A stretch of 31,332 nucleotides of DNA, taken from positions 1-31,332 of the forward strand of contig JAEWIJ010000179.1 in assembly GCA_023387235.1 (NCBI GenBank), written 5' to 3'. The position numbers and the translations under genes were made by a program. This document shows positions 24,407 through 31,332 of this stretch, in pieces. Numbering within the stretch: the first letter of the stretch is position 1; each line of letters starts with the position of its first letter. The DNA comes from Pseudomonadota bacterium. GTDB taxonomy: Bacteria; Pseudomonadota; Alphaproteobacteria; Rhizobiales; Hyphomicrobiaceae. The notes below the pieces were generated by a model. It had not been told where the DNA came from. It made no database searches and saw nothing but the letters and a program-made list of their open reading frames with translations.

Positions 24407-25051
24407 TTAACCTCGCCGGCGACCGATGGCGGCAGCCTCGCGGGCGAGCGCGGCCATGCTGTCGAAGCGGCCGGCATCGAGATCGTCGGACTTGACCATC
24501 CATGAGCCGCCGACGGCCACGACATTCGGAATTTTCAGATAATCCGGCGCATTGGCGGGCGTGATGCCGCCGGTCGGCATGACGGCAAGATCATGGAGCG
24601 GCGCGAGGATCGCGCTCAGCGCCTTGATGCCGCCCGAAGCCTCGGCGGGAAAGAATTTCACGACGGGAAAGCCCGCCTCCATGGCGCGCATCATTTCAGC
24701 GGGCGTGGCTGCAGCGGGAATGAACGGCACCGGCGCGGCGAGACCGGCCTCGAGAAGTGCGTCCGTCTGGCCGGGTGAGACGAGGAACTGTGCGCCTGCG
24801 GCAATGGCCGCATCGATGTCGCGGGGCGAGCGGATGCTGCCGGCGCCGACGATCGCGTCTGTTCCGGCGGCAGCCATGGCGCGGATCGCTGCGAGGGATT
24901 CCGGCGTGCGCAACGTCACTTCGATGAACTTGAGGCCTGCTTTCGCCAGCACCTCCGCCGTCCGCGCGGCGTTTGCGGCGCTGCGCATGGTCAGGACGGG
25001 AATGATGGCCTGCTCGCGCCAGCCCGGAGCATTTTTCTCGAGTGCGGTCAT
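24407..25051 (-). CDS. eda: KDPG aldolase (2-keto-3-deoxy-6-phosphogluconate aldolase)
   Basis: Eda cleaves 2-keto-3-deoxy-6-phosphogluconate to pyruvate and glyceraldehyde 3-phosphate, the last step of the Entner-Doudoroff and hexuronate routes. The ATG at 25051 overlaps the kinase stop by 4 bp (ATGA), which shows coupling. The 214-residue protein has the catalytic Glu44 in FIEVTLRT, the Schiff-base Lys132 in VVKFFPAE, the GAGSI segment (69-73) and the phosphate site PTGGI with GGSW (181-184). It directly follows the cognate 2-keto-3-deoxygluconate kinase, which makes its substrate. A 6-phosphogalactonate-type specificity cannot be excluded. Confidence 0.93.
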   Translation of the reverse strand: MTALEKNAPGWREQAIIPVLTMRSAANAARTAEVLAKAGLKFIEVTLRTPESLAAIRAMAAAGTDAIVGAGSIRSPRDIDAAIAAGAQFLVSPGQTDALLEAGLAAPVPFIPAAATPAEMMRAMEAGFPVVKFFPAEASGGIKALSAILAPLHDLAVMPTGGITPANAPDYLKIPNVVAVGGSWMVKSDDLDAGRFDSMAALAREAAAIGRRRG

Positions 25052-25989
25052 GATGACGCTCCAGCAAGTGCGCGGCGGACTTTCTCCGCCGTCGGGATCG
25101 GCTCCACGGCACCGTAGCCTTCCGTCGAGAGCGCGGCGGCCACCGAGGCGTAGAGGCCGGCGGCAGCGAGATCGTCGCCCGCGATGAGGCGGGCGACGAG
25201 CGCGCCGCCGAACGTGTCGCCAGCCCCGGTGGCGTCGGACGGCTGGCACTTGTGCGGCGCGATCCGGATGCGCTTGTCGCGATCCGCGACGACCGCACCG
25301 TCGGCGCCGAGCTTGAGCGCGACGATGCGCGCCCCGCGATCGAGGCAGAAGTCGACGATGGCGTCGGGATCGGTCAGCCCGGTGATGACGACGACATCGT
25401 CATAGCTCGGCAGGCAGATGTCGGCGAGGCCGATGACATCGGTCATGACGGCGCGCGCGCGATCCTTTGACCACAGTCTCAGGCGCAGGTTCGTGTCGAA
25501 CGAGACCATGACGCCGGCAGCCCGCGCAGCGTCGATTGCGGCGTAGCAGGTGTCGGCAGCGCTCGCAGAGATCGCGAAGGAAATCCCCGAGACGTGCAGC
25601 ACGCGTGCGCCGCGGATCATGCCGAGCGGCAGGTGGATGGGATGCATGCGGCTCGCGGCCGAGCCCGTGCGGAAGAAGGAAAACTGGTGGCCGTTCTCGC
25701 CGTGCGTCACGAAATAGATGCCCGTGAAGGCGTCCTGATCGCTCTCCACGGTGCTCGCGTCGACGCCCTCGCGCGCCCACAGGTCGCGCAGCATCTGTCC
25801 ATAGATGTCGTCGCCGAGGCGGGTGAAGTAAGCTGCTCGTGCGCCCTGGCGCGCTGCGGCAATGGCGAAGTTCGAGGTATCGCCGCCGAAGCCCTGGAGG
25901 TAGTTGCGCGAGCCCGGTCCGCCCGACTGGTTGAACTCGACCATGGGCTCGCCGATCGCGAGGATCTCAGGCATGCGCAAGGGAACCAT
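25048..25989 (-). CDS. kdgK: 2-keto-3-deoxygluconate kinase (PfkB family)
   Basis: This sugar kinase phosphorylates 2-keto-3-deoxygluconate to KDPG, the substrate of the next gene product. The 313-residue form starts at the ATG at 25989, which has a CGGGGG site about 7 nt before it; an internal ATG at 25974 lacks one. The PfkB fold begins EILAIGEPMVEF; QGFGGDTSNFAIAAARQGA (32-50) holds the substrate Gly-Gly motif. FSFFRTGSAA (103-112) and FDTNLRLRLW (164-173) are typical of KDG kinases. DATGAGDTF (252-260) carries the catalytic base Asp258. Its pairing and overlap with an eda gene support the assignment. Confidence 0.9.
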   Translation of the reverse strand: MVPLRMPEILAIGEPMVEFNQSGGPGSRNYLQGFGGDTSNFAIAAARQGARAAYFTRLGDDIYGQMLRDLWAREGVDASTVESDQDAFTGIYFVTHGENGHQFSFFRTGSAASRMHPIHLPLGMIRGARVLHVSGISFAISASAADTCYAAIDAARAAGVMVSFDTNLRLRLWSKDRARAVMTDVIGLADICLPSYDDVVVITGLTDPDAIVDFCLDRGARIVALKLGADGAVVADRDKRIRIAPHKCQPSDATGAGDTFGGALVARLIAGDDLAAAGLYASVAAALSTEGYGAVEPIPTAEKVRRALAGASS

Positions 25990-26030
25990 GCTACCGCCCC
26001 CGTTCTACTGCCCCGGTTGTCGTGGCGCTG

Positions 26031-27077
26031 TCAGGCTTTGGGCAGGCCCGCCGGCTCGGGGCCGATGCGGACCTGCAGCTTGCCGAAGTTCTCGCCTTTC
26101 AGCAGGCCGACGAACGCCTCCGGCGCCTTGGAAATGCCCCCGTCGACAATGTCCTCGCGATATTTGAGCTTGCCGGCGCGCACCCATTTCCCGAGCCGCG
26201 CCATGGCAAACGGAAAGCGTGTCAGGAAGTCGGAGACGATGAAGCCGCGTGACGTGACACGCCGTCCGACGAAGAAGCCCGGCGTGCGCGGCCCCATCTC
26301 GGTCGTGTCTGAATTGTACTGCGATATTGAGCCGCAGATGGCGACACGCGCCCAGAAATTGATGTTCGCGATCACCGCGTCCGTGACCGGCCCGCCGACA
26401 TTGTCGAAATAGACGTCGACGCCGTCCGGGCATGCGGCCTTCACCGCGGCTGTCAGATCGCCGCCGGCCTTGTAGTCGACGCACGCGTCGAAGCCGAGCT
26501 CGTTCGTGACGAAACCGCACTTCTTGGCGCCGCCGGCAATGCCGACCGCCCGGCATCCGGCAAGCTTGGCGAGCTGACCGACGACCTGTCCGACCGCGCC
26601 TGACGCCGCCGAGACGACGACCGTGTCACCGGGCTTGGGCTGGCCGACCTCGAAAAGGCCGAAGTAGGCCGTGAGCCCCGGCATCCCCAGAATGCCGTTG
26701 GCGGTGGAGATCGGCGCCACGCTCGGATCGATCTTGCGCGCCGTGCCGCTGCTGACGCCGTACTCCTGCCAGCCGAGGCGCTCCTCGACGATATCGCCGA
26801 CCTTGTAGTTCAGATTGTTCGACTTCACGACCTCGCCGACGATGCCGCCGGGCATGACCTCGCCGATCTGAACGACCGGCGCATAGGACACTACGTCGCG
26901 CATCCGCCCGCGCATGTAGGGGTCGAGCGACAGATAGATGGCGCGCACCAGGATCTGCCCGGGACCGGGCTCTGGAACGGGCGCCTCCTCGACGCGGAAA
27001 TCCTGCCCCGAGGGCTCGCCGGCCGGCCGGTTCGCAAGGACGACGCGGCGCTGGATCTTGGGAATGGTCGTGGTCAT
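26031..27077 (-). CDS. NADP-dependent MDR oxidoreductase (CurA-like)
   Basis: This is a zinc-independent medium-chain reductase of 348 residues related to E. coli CurA and plant 2-alkenal reductases, which reduce the C=C bond of alpha,beta-unsaturated carbonyls with NADPH. The start at 27077 has a GGAGG site 9 nt upstream. It contains LSLDPYMRGRM (the family N-terminal motif, about 50-60), the nucleotide-binding segment VVSAASGAVGQVVGQLAKL, and VYFDNVGGPVTDAVI. Zinc-binding cysteines are absent. It is 41 bp upstream of kdgK on the same strand, so cotranscription is likely, but a metabolic link is not obvious; it may detoxify reactive aldehydes. Confidence 0.9.
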   Translation of the reverse strand: MTTTIPKIQRRVVLANRPAGEPSGQDFRVEEAPVPEPGPGQILVRAIYLSLDPYMRGRMRDVVSYAPVVQIGEVMPGGIVGEVVKSNNLNYKVGDIVEERLGWQEYGVSSGTARKIDPSVAPISTANGILGMPGLTAYFGLFEVGQPKPGDTVVVSAASGAVGQVVGQLAKLAGCRAVGIAGGAKKCGFVTNELGFDACVDYKAGGDLTAAVKAACPDGVDVYFDNVGGPVTDAVIANINFWARVAICGSISQYNSDTTEMGPRTPGFFVGRRVTSRGFIVSDFLTRFPFAMARLGKWVRAGKLKYREDIVDGGISKAPEAFVGLLKGENFGKLQVRIGPEPAGLPKA

Positions 27078-27177
27078 GGGCAATTTCCTCCGGCGCCGAT
27101 ATGCAGCGCAATTATTGGGTTGCACCCGTTGTAGCAGGTGCGCGCCGGAGGGTGAAATGGCGTAAGCGGCGGAAGGC

Positions 27178-27861
27178 CTAGACGACCTCGACGTTCAGAT
27201 CGCCGATGCCGTCCACGTGCCCGTGCAGCTTGTCGCCCTTGACGATCGCGCCGACGCCCGAGGGCGTGCCGGTCATGATGATGTCGCCGGCCTTCAGTTC
27301 GAAAAGCGTCGAGATGTAGGCGATCTGACCCGGAATATCCCAGATCATCTGGTTGAGGTCGCCCGCCTGCCGGCGCTTGCCGTTCACGTCGAGCCAGATG
27401 GCGCCCGTCGTCGGATGGCCGATTTCGGAAGCCGGAATAAGCGCCGTCGCCGGGGCGGAATATTCGAAGGCCTTGCCGATCTCCCAGGGACGCCCCAACT
27501 TCTTGGCTTCGCCCTGGAGATCGCGGCGGGTCATGTCGAGGCCGATACCGTATCCCCAGACGTGGGACATGGCATCCTCGACCTTGATGTCGCGGCCACC
27601 GGACTTCAGCGCCACGATCATCTCGATCTCGAAGTGGACGTCCGACGTGCCCGGCGGATACGGAAACTTACCGTCCGTGCGCAGGTTGTCCGGGTTCTTC
27701 TGGAAGAAGAACGGCGGCTCCTTGTTGGGATCGTGGCCCATTTCGCGGGCGTGCTCGGCGTAGTTCCGCCCGATGCAGTAGATGCGGTGAACCGGGAAGA
27801 GGTCAGACGAGCCGCGGATGGGGAGCGCAGCCTGACGCGGCGGGTCGATCACATATTTCAT
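27178..27861 (-). CDS. Fumarylacetoacetate hydrolase-family protein
   Basis: This is a 227-residue metal-dependent hydrolase or decarboxylase of the FAH family. The N-terminal motif is IYCIGRNYAEHAREMG (27-42). The metal ligands are Glu78 and Glu80 in HFEIEMIVAL and Asp109 in GYGIGLDMTRRDLQ. The catalytic segment GRPWEIGKAFEYSAP and the C-terminal GDIIMTGTPSGVGA match the family well. The layout is closest to fumarylpyruvate or acylpyruvate hydrolases such as NagK and YcgM, used in gentisate-type aromatic degradation. No ring-cleavage gene is in the window. It heads the minus-strand run of MDR reductase, kdgK and eda, with 100 bp before the next gene. Confidence 0.9.
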   Translation of the reverse strand: MKYVIDPPRQAALPIRGSSDLFPVHRIYCIGRNYAEHAREMGHDPNKEPPFFFQKNPDNLRTDGKFPYPPGTSDVHFEIEMIVALKSGGRDIKVEDAMSHVWGYGIGLDMTRRDLQGEAKKLGRPWEIGKAFEYSAPATALIPASEIGHPTTGAIWLDVNGKRRQAGDLNQMIWDIPGQIAYISTLFELKAGDIIMTGTPSGVGAIVKGDKLHGHVDGIGDLNVEVV

Positions 27862-28329
27862 GGAATGGTTCCGGGTTGGACAGGCAGTCACGACTGTTCG
27901 CGGCAGATCTGAATGCCATACAGGCGCGCCGGTCAAGTGTGTCGGGCCATGTGCGCGGGCCCCATGCGCTGGCCTGGGGCAAGCGAACCAGGCTATCCGG
28001 CTATGCTGAGCGGCGCTCAGAGCCGCGTTTGCCGCGCAGCGGTGGTCAGCGTGCCGGCGTGGGCCGGTGGCCTTTATTTTGTCAGGTGGCGACACCAAAT
28101 ATGTTCGGCGAGAGGCATAGGGGGTATCGCGCCGCCCGGTCACTCGCGAAGACGTGATGCACGGGCTGGCTTTCACCATCGAACGAATTGCAGTCCCGCG
28201 TGCGCTGCCCTTAGAATGAGCGCAGCAGGAAATGTGCGGCCGGAATGTCAGCTTGGGGCCGCAATGCGGGCCGGCAATGCGTGCCGGCCGGTTAGGGCTT
28301 TCGAGCTTGGGAAGTGCTGAGGCTCGGGA
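27862..28329. other. Divergent intergenic region FAH hydrolase / clpS
   Basis: This 468-bp region is the longest gene-free stretch. Short frames in it (such as 27876-28157) have biased GC-shadow composition and no ribosome-binding site. GGCCGGCA (28269-28276) and TGCCGGCC (28282-28289) are a perfect 8-bp inverted repeat 40 bp before clpS and may form a leader hairpin. An AT-rich patch lies at 28072-28105. I could not place promoters with confidence, and a small RNA cannot be excluded. Confidence 0.4.
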
Positions 28330-28701
28330 ATGCTGGATCGATTTCTACTGACGATGGCGGGCAAGAACGGAAACGGAGCGGACGGCGGCGAAGGTGGCGA
28401 CGGCGAAGGCAAAACCGGCCTCGTTACCAAGACCCGCCCGAAGACGAAGCGGCCGAGCCTCTACAAGGTGCTGCTGCTGAATGACGACTACACGCCGATG
28501 GAGTTCGTCGTGCACGTGCTTGAGCGTTTCTTCAACAAAGGGCGCGAGGATGCCACCCGGATCATGCTGCACGTTCACCATAAAGGTGTCGGCATATGTG
28601 GGGTGTATACGTACGAGATCGCTGAGACGAAGGTTGCCCAGGTGATGGACTTCGCGCGCCAGCACCAGCATCCTCTGCAGTGCACCATGGAAAAGGAATA
28701 A
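28330..28701 (+). CDS. clpS: ClpS adaptor for N-degron substrates
   Basis: ClpS binds proteins with destabilising N-terminal residues and delivers them to ClpAP. The 123-residue protein has a flexible Gly/Glu-rich N-terminal extension (about 10-40) needed for handover to ClpA. The folded domain starts at residue 44. The pocket residues are Asn51-Asp52-Asp53 in LLLNDDYTPMEF, the gate Met57, and His83 in LHVHHKGVGICG. A second Met at residue 9 is possible, but GAGG lies upstream of the first ATG. clpA starts 7 bp after the stop, the standard pair. Confidence 0.95.
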   Translation: MLDRFLLTMAGKNGNGADGGEGGDGEGKTGLVTKTRPKTKRPSLYKVLLLNDDYTPMEFVVHVLERFFNKGREDATRIMLHVHHKGVGICGVYTYEIAETKVAQVMDFARQHQHPLQCTMEKE

Positions 28702-28708
28702 GACCCCC

Positions 28709-31171
28709 TTGCCATCCTTCTCGCAAAGCCTGGAACAGGCACTCCACCGCGCCCTCGAGTATGCCAACGAGCGGTCGCATGAGTATGCAACCCTCGAGCA
28801 CTTGCTGCTGGCGCTGCTGGACGACGCCGACGCGGCCGGTGTCATGCGTGCGTGCAATGTCGATATCGAGAAGATCCGCCGCCGCGTGACCGAGTTCCTC
28901 GACGAGGAGCTCGACATGCACGTATCGAAGAATACGGTCGAGGCGGCACCGACGACGGCTTTCCAGCGCGTCATTCATCGCGCGGTCGTTCACGTGCAGT
29001 CATCGAGCCGCGAGGAAGTGACGGGCGCGCAGGTTCTGGTCGCGCTCTTCGCCGAGCGCGAGAGCCATGCCGCGTTCTTCCTGCAGGAGCAGGAGATGAC
29101 GCGCTTCGACGCCGTCCAGTACATCAGCCATGGCATCGCCAAGCGGCCCGGCATGAATGAGCCGCGCCAGGTGCGTGGCGTCGATGAGGAAGGCGGCACG
29201 GAAGGCGCGGCCGGCGACAAGAAGGCCGGTGCCGATGCGCTCAACACGTACTGCGTGAACCTCAACAAGAAGGCGCGCGACGGCAAGATCGACCCGCTCA
29301 TCGGGCGCCTGCCGGAAGTGCTGCGCACTATCCAGGTGCTCTGCCGCCGCCAGAAGAACAACCCGCTGTTCGTCGGTGACCCCGGCGTCGGCAAGACGGC
29401 CATTGCCGAGGGCCTCGCGCGCAAGATCATCCGCGGCGAGGTGCCGGAGGTGCTGCGTGATGCGACCATCTTCTCGCTCGACATGGGCGCGCTGCTCGCC
29501 GGCACGCGCTATCGCGGCGATTTCGAGGAGCGCCTCAAGGCCGTCATGAAGGAGGTCGAGGCCTATCCGGGCGCGATCCTGTTCATCGACGAGATCCACA
29601 CGGTCATCGGCGCGGGCGCGACGTCCGGCGGCGCCATGGACGCGTCGAACCTGCTGAAGCCCGCGCTTCAGTCGGGTGCGGTGCGCTGCATTGGCTCGAC
29701 GACCTACAAGGAATACCGCCAGCACTTCGAGAAGGATCGGGCGCTCGTCCGCCGCTTCCAGAAGATCGATGTGAAGGAGCCGACGGTCGAGGATACGATC
29801 GAGATTCTCAAGGGTCTGAAGCCGTACTTCGAGAACTTCCACCGGCTGAAGTACACGCGCGGCGCTATCAAGGCCGCGGTGGAGCTCAGCGCGAAGTACA
29901 TTCACGACCGCAAGCTGCCGGACAAGGCCATCGACGTCATCGACGAGACTGGCGCGAGCCAGATGCTGGTCGAGGAAGGCAAGCGCAAGAAGAAGATCGG
30001 CGTCGCCGAGATCGAGGCGACGATCGCCACGATGGCGCGCATTCCGCCGAAGACCGTGTCGAAGTCCGATGCCGAGGTCATGTCGAACCTCGAGAAGGAC
30101 CTGAAGCGCGTCGTGTTTGGCCAGGACAAGGCCCTCGAGGCGCTGTCGAGCGCGATCAAGCTTGCCCGCGCGGGCCTTCGCGAGCCGGAGAAGCCGATCG
30201 GCTGCTACCTGTTCTCGGGTCCGACCGGCGTCGGCAAGACCGAGGTGGCGAAGCAGCTCGCGAACCTCATGGGCATCGAGCTCCTGCGCTTCGACATGTC
30301 CGAGTACATGGAGAAGCACACGGTCTCGCGTCTCATCGGCGCGCCTCCGGGCTATGTCGGCTTCGATCAGGGCGGCCTGTTGACCGACGGGATCGACCAG
30401 CATCCGCACAGCGTCCTCCTGCTCGACGAGATCGAGAAGGCGCATCCGGATCTGTTCAACATCCTCCTGCAGGTCATGGACCACGGCAAGCTGACTGATC
30501 ACAACGGCAAGTCCGTCGACTTCCGCAACGTCATCCTCATCATGACGACGAACGCCGGTGCGTCCGACATGGCCAAGGCGGCGATCGGCTTCAACCGTAC
30601 GAAGCGCGAAGGCGATGACACGGAAGCGATCAACCGGCTGTTCACGCCGGAGTTCCGCAACCGTCTCGACGCCGTGGTGCCGTTCAGTGGTCTTCCGGTC
30701 GACGTCATCACCAAGGTCGTCGAGAAGTTCGTCTTCCAGCTCGAGGCGCAGCTCGCCGATCGTGGCGTGACGATCGAGCTCGGCGAGGCGGCGACGAAGT
30801 GGCTGGTCGAGAAGGGCTACGACGAGAAGTTCGGCGCCCGTCCGATGGCGCGCGTCATCCAGGAGTACATCAAGAAGCCGCTGGCGGAGGAGCTGCTGTT
30901 CGGCAAGCTCGAGCACGGCGGGATCGTCAAGATCTCGACGGCAGGCGAGGGCGACGACCAGAAGCTCGCCTTCGAGTACCTGCCGGCCGATCCGGCCTTG
31001 AAGGCCGCCAAGGTCAAGGCCGAGGAGGAAGAGGACGACGACGATGTCGTCGATGACGATCCGCCGGCCGATGCTCTCGTCGGGGCGACGGGTCCGAAGC
31101 GCTCGCTCTCCGGTCCGAAGAAGCCCTCGGGTGCCGTGCCGAGCGTACCGCGGCGGCGCAAAGACGATTGA
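28709..31171 (+). CDS. clpA: ATP-dependent Clp protease ATP-binding subunit ClpA
   Basis: ClpA is the hexameric AAA+ unfoldase that feeds substrates to ClpP. Family homology begins at the first residue (PSFSQSLEQALHRAL), so a TTG at 28709 is the start; an AAGGA site is slightly far (about 12 nt), which may reflect coupling with clpS. The N-domain covers about 1-145. Walker A motifs are GDPGVGKT (223-230) and GPTGVGKT (504-511). FIDEIHTVIGAG is Walker B of D1 and LLLDEIEKAHPD of D2. The ClpP-docking loop is IGF (626-628). At 820 residues it is longer than E. coli ClpA (about 758) because of a C-terminal tail with an acidic run (772-785) and a basic end. Confidence 0.96.
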   Translation: MPSFSQSLEQALHRALEYANERSHEYATLEHLLLALLDDADAAGVMRACNVDIEKIRRRVTEFLDEELDMHVSKNTVEAAPTTAFQRVIHRAVVHVQSSSREEVTGAQVLVALFAERESHAAFFLQEQEMTRFDAVQYISHGIAKRPGMNEPRQVRGVDEEGGTEGAAGDKKAGADALNTYCVNLNKKARDGKIDPLIGRLPEVLRTIQVLCRRQKNNPLFVGDPGVGKTAIAEGLARKIIRGEVPEVLRDATIFSLDMGALLAGTRYRGDFEERLKAVMKEVEAYPGAILFIDEIHTVIGAGATSGGAMDASNLLKPALQSGAVRCIGSTTYKEYRQHFEKDRALVRRFQKIDVKEPTVEDTIEILKGLKPYFENFHRLKYTRGAIKAAVELSAKYIHDRKLPDKAIDVIDETGASQMLVEEGKRKKKIGVAEIEATIATMARIPPKTVSKSDAEVMSNLEKDLKRVVFGQDKALEALSSAIKLARAGLREPEKPIGCYLFSGPTGVGKTEVAKQLANLMGIELLRFDMSEYMEKHTVSRLIGAPPGYVGFDQGGLLTDGIDQHPHSVLLLDEIEKAHPDLFNILLQVMDHGKLTDHNGKSVDFRNVILIMTTNAGASDMAKAAIGFNRTKREGDDTEAINRLFTPEFRNRLDAVVPFSGLPVDVITKVVEKFVFQLEAQLADRGVTIELGEAATKWLVEKGYDEKFGARPMARVIQEYIKKPLAEELLFGKLEHGGIVKISTAGEGDDQKLAFEYLPADPALKAAKVKAEEEEDDDDVVDDDPPADALVGATGPKRSLSGPKKPSGAVPSVPRRRKDD

Positions 31172-31199
31172 GACATCGCCTCGAGCGATCTAAGACAGG

Positions 31200-31228
31200 A
31201 AATGCCCGCCATCCCGGCGGGCATTTTC
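31200..31228 (+). terminator. Intrinsic terminator after clpA
   Basis: AAATGCCCGCC (31200-31210) and GGCGGGCATTT (31216-31226) form an 11-bp perfect stem with a 5-nt loop, followed by further T. It begins 29 nt after the clpA stop codon. Confidence 0.9.
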
Positions 31229-31287
31229 ATGTTTGGGACCAGATCACCATGCGGGCAAAGAGCTGCGCCGCACGCCCCGAATTCGTT

Positions 31288-31317
31288 CCTCCCCCCTTGT
31301 GGGGGAGGTTAGGAGGG
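31288..31317. repeat. GC-rich palindromic intergenic repeat, related family
   Basis: CCTCCCCC (31288-31295) and GGGGGAGG (31301-31308) enclose the 5-nt loop CTTGT, followed by TTAGGAGGGGGG. It resembles the CCCTCTCCCC repeats at 4849 and 10007 in layout but not in exact sequence. No gene is seen from 31229 to the window end. Confidence 0.55.
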
Positions 31318-31332
31318 GGGGATCGCAGAACG

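Noticed and set aside
29000..30916. 638-codon minus-strand open frame antisense to clpA
   Set aside because: It is caused by high third-position GC in clpA; its Leu/Arg/Asp/Glu-rich translation is typical of antisense shadows.

Overview
This is a high-GC chromosomal segment from an alphaproteobacterium, most likely a member of the Hyphomicrobiales (Rhizobiales). The evidence is a Fur/Mur-type regulator without zinc CxxC motifs, the iscR-cysteine desulfurase-sufB order, a purH/dnaB-alr arrangement, the clpS-clpA pair, and intergenic GC-rich palindromes of a kind common in this order. Gene content is mostly housekeeping and typical for the group. I see no CRISPR array, insertion sequence, prophage, rRNA or intact tRNA.

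Layout: (1) 141-419, a small unknown gene. (2) 635-3826 (minus), iscR, cysteine desulfurase and sufB for iron-sulfur cluster assembly; sufC/D do not follow sufB inside the window. The iscR promoter carries a candidate IscR half-site and a 9-bp palindrome in the leader. (3) 4175-6032 (plus), an alpha/beta hydrolase, a MOSC protein and a small secreted Lys/Gly-rich protein with a twin CX3C motif. (4) 6160-9231 (minus), fur, a DUF218 protein and ftsX/ftsE for division-site control of peptidoglycan hydrolases. (5) 9455-12128, hypoxanthine phosphoribosyltransferase (plus), then GNAT and purH (minus), linking purine salvage with de novo synthesis. (6) 12348-15040 (plus), dnaB and alr, converging on cvpA (15048-15605, minus). 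(7) 15907-20423 (minus), four exported or accessory functions: a PQQ-dependent sugar dehydrogenase, an M15-type peptidase, an orphan TAXI solute-binding protein and a cytochrome P450. (8) 20601-24250 (minus), a P-type ATPase followed by a tandem universal stress protein; a FixK/FNR-type box lies upstream of the ATPase. (9) 24407-27861 (minus), a catabolic run: FAH-family hydrolase, MDR reductase, 2-keto-3-deoxygluconate kinase and KDPG aldolase. (10) 28330-31171 (plus), clpS-clpA, the N-degron protease adaptor and unfoldase, followed by a strong terminator.

The observations I rate highest are the probable low-oxygen-controlled ATPase/universal-stress-protein unit, whose ATPase lacks the usual Asp in transmembrane helix 6; the cationic CX3C-X10-CX3C secreted miniprotein; and the regulatory architecture in front of iscR. 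I did not find a clearly new multigene system. All family assignments come from reading motifs, without database searches.
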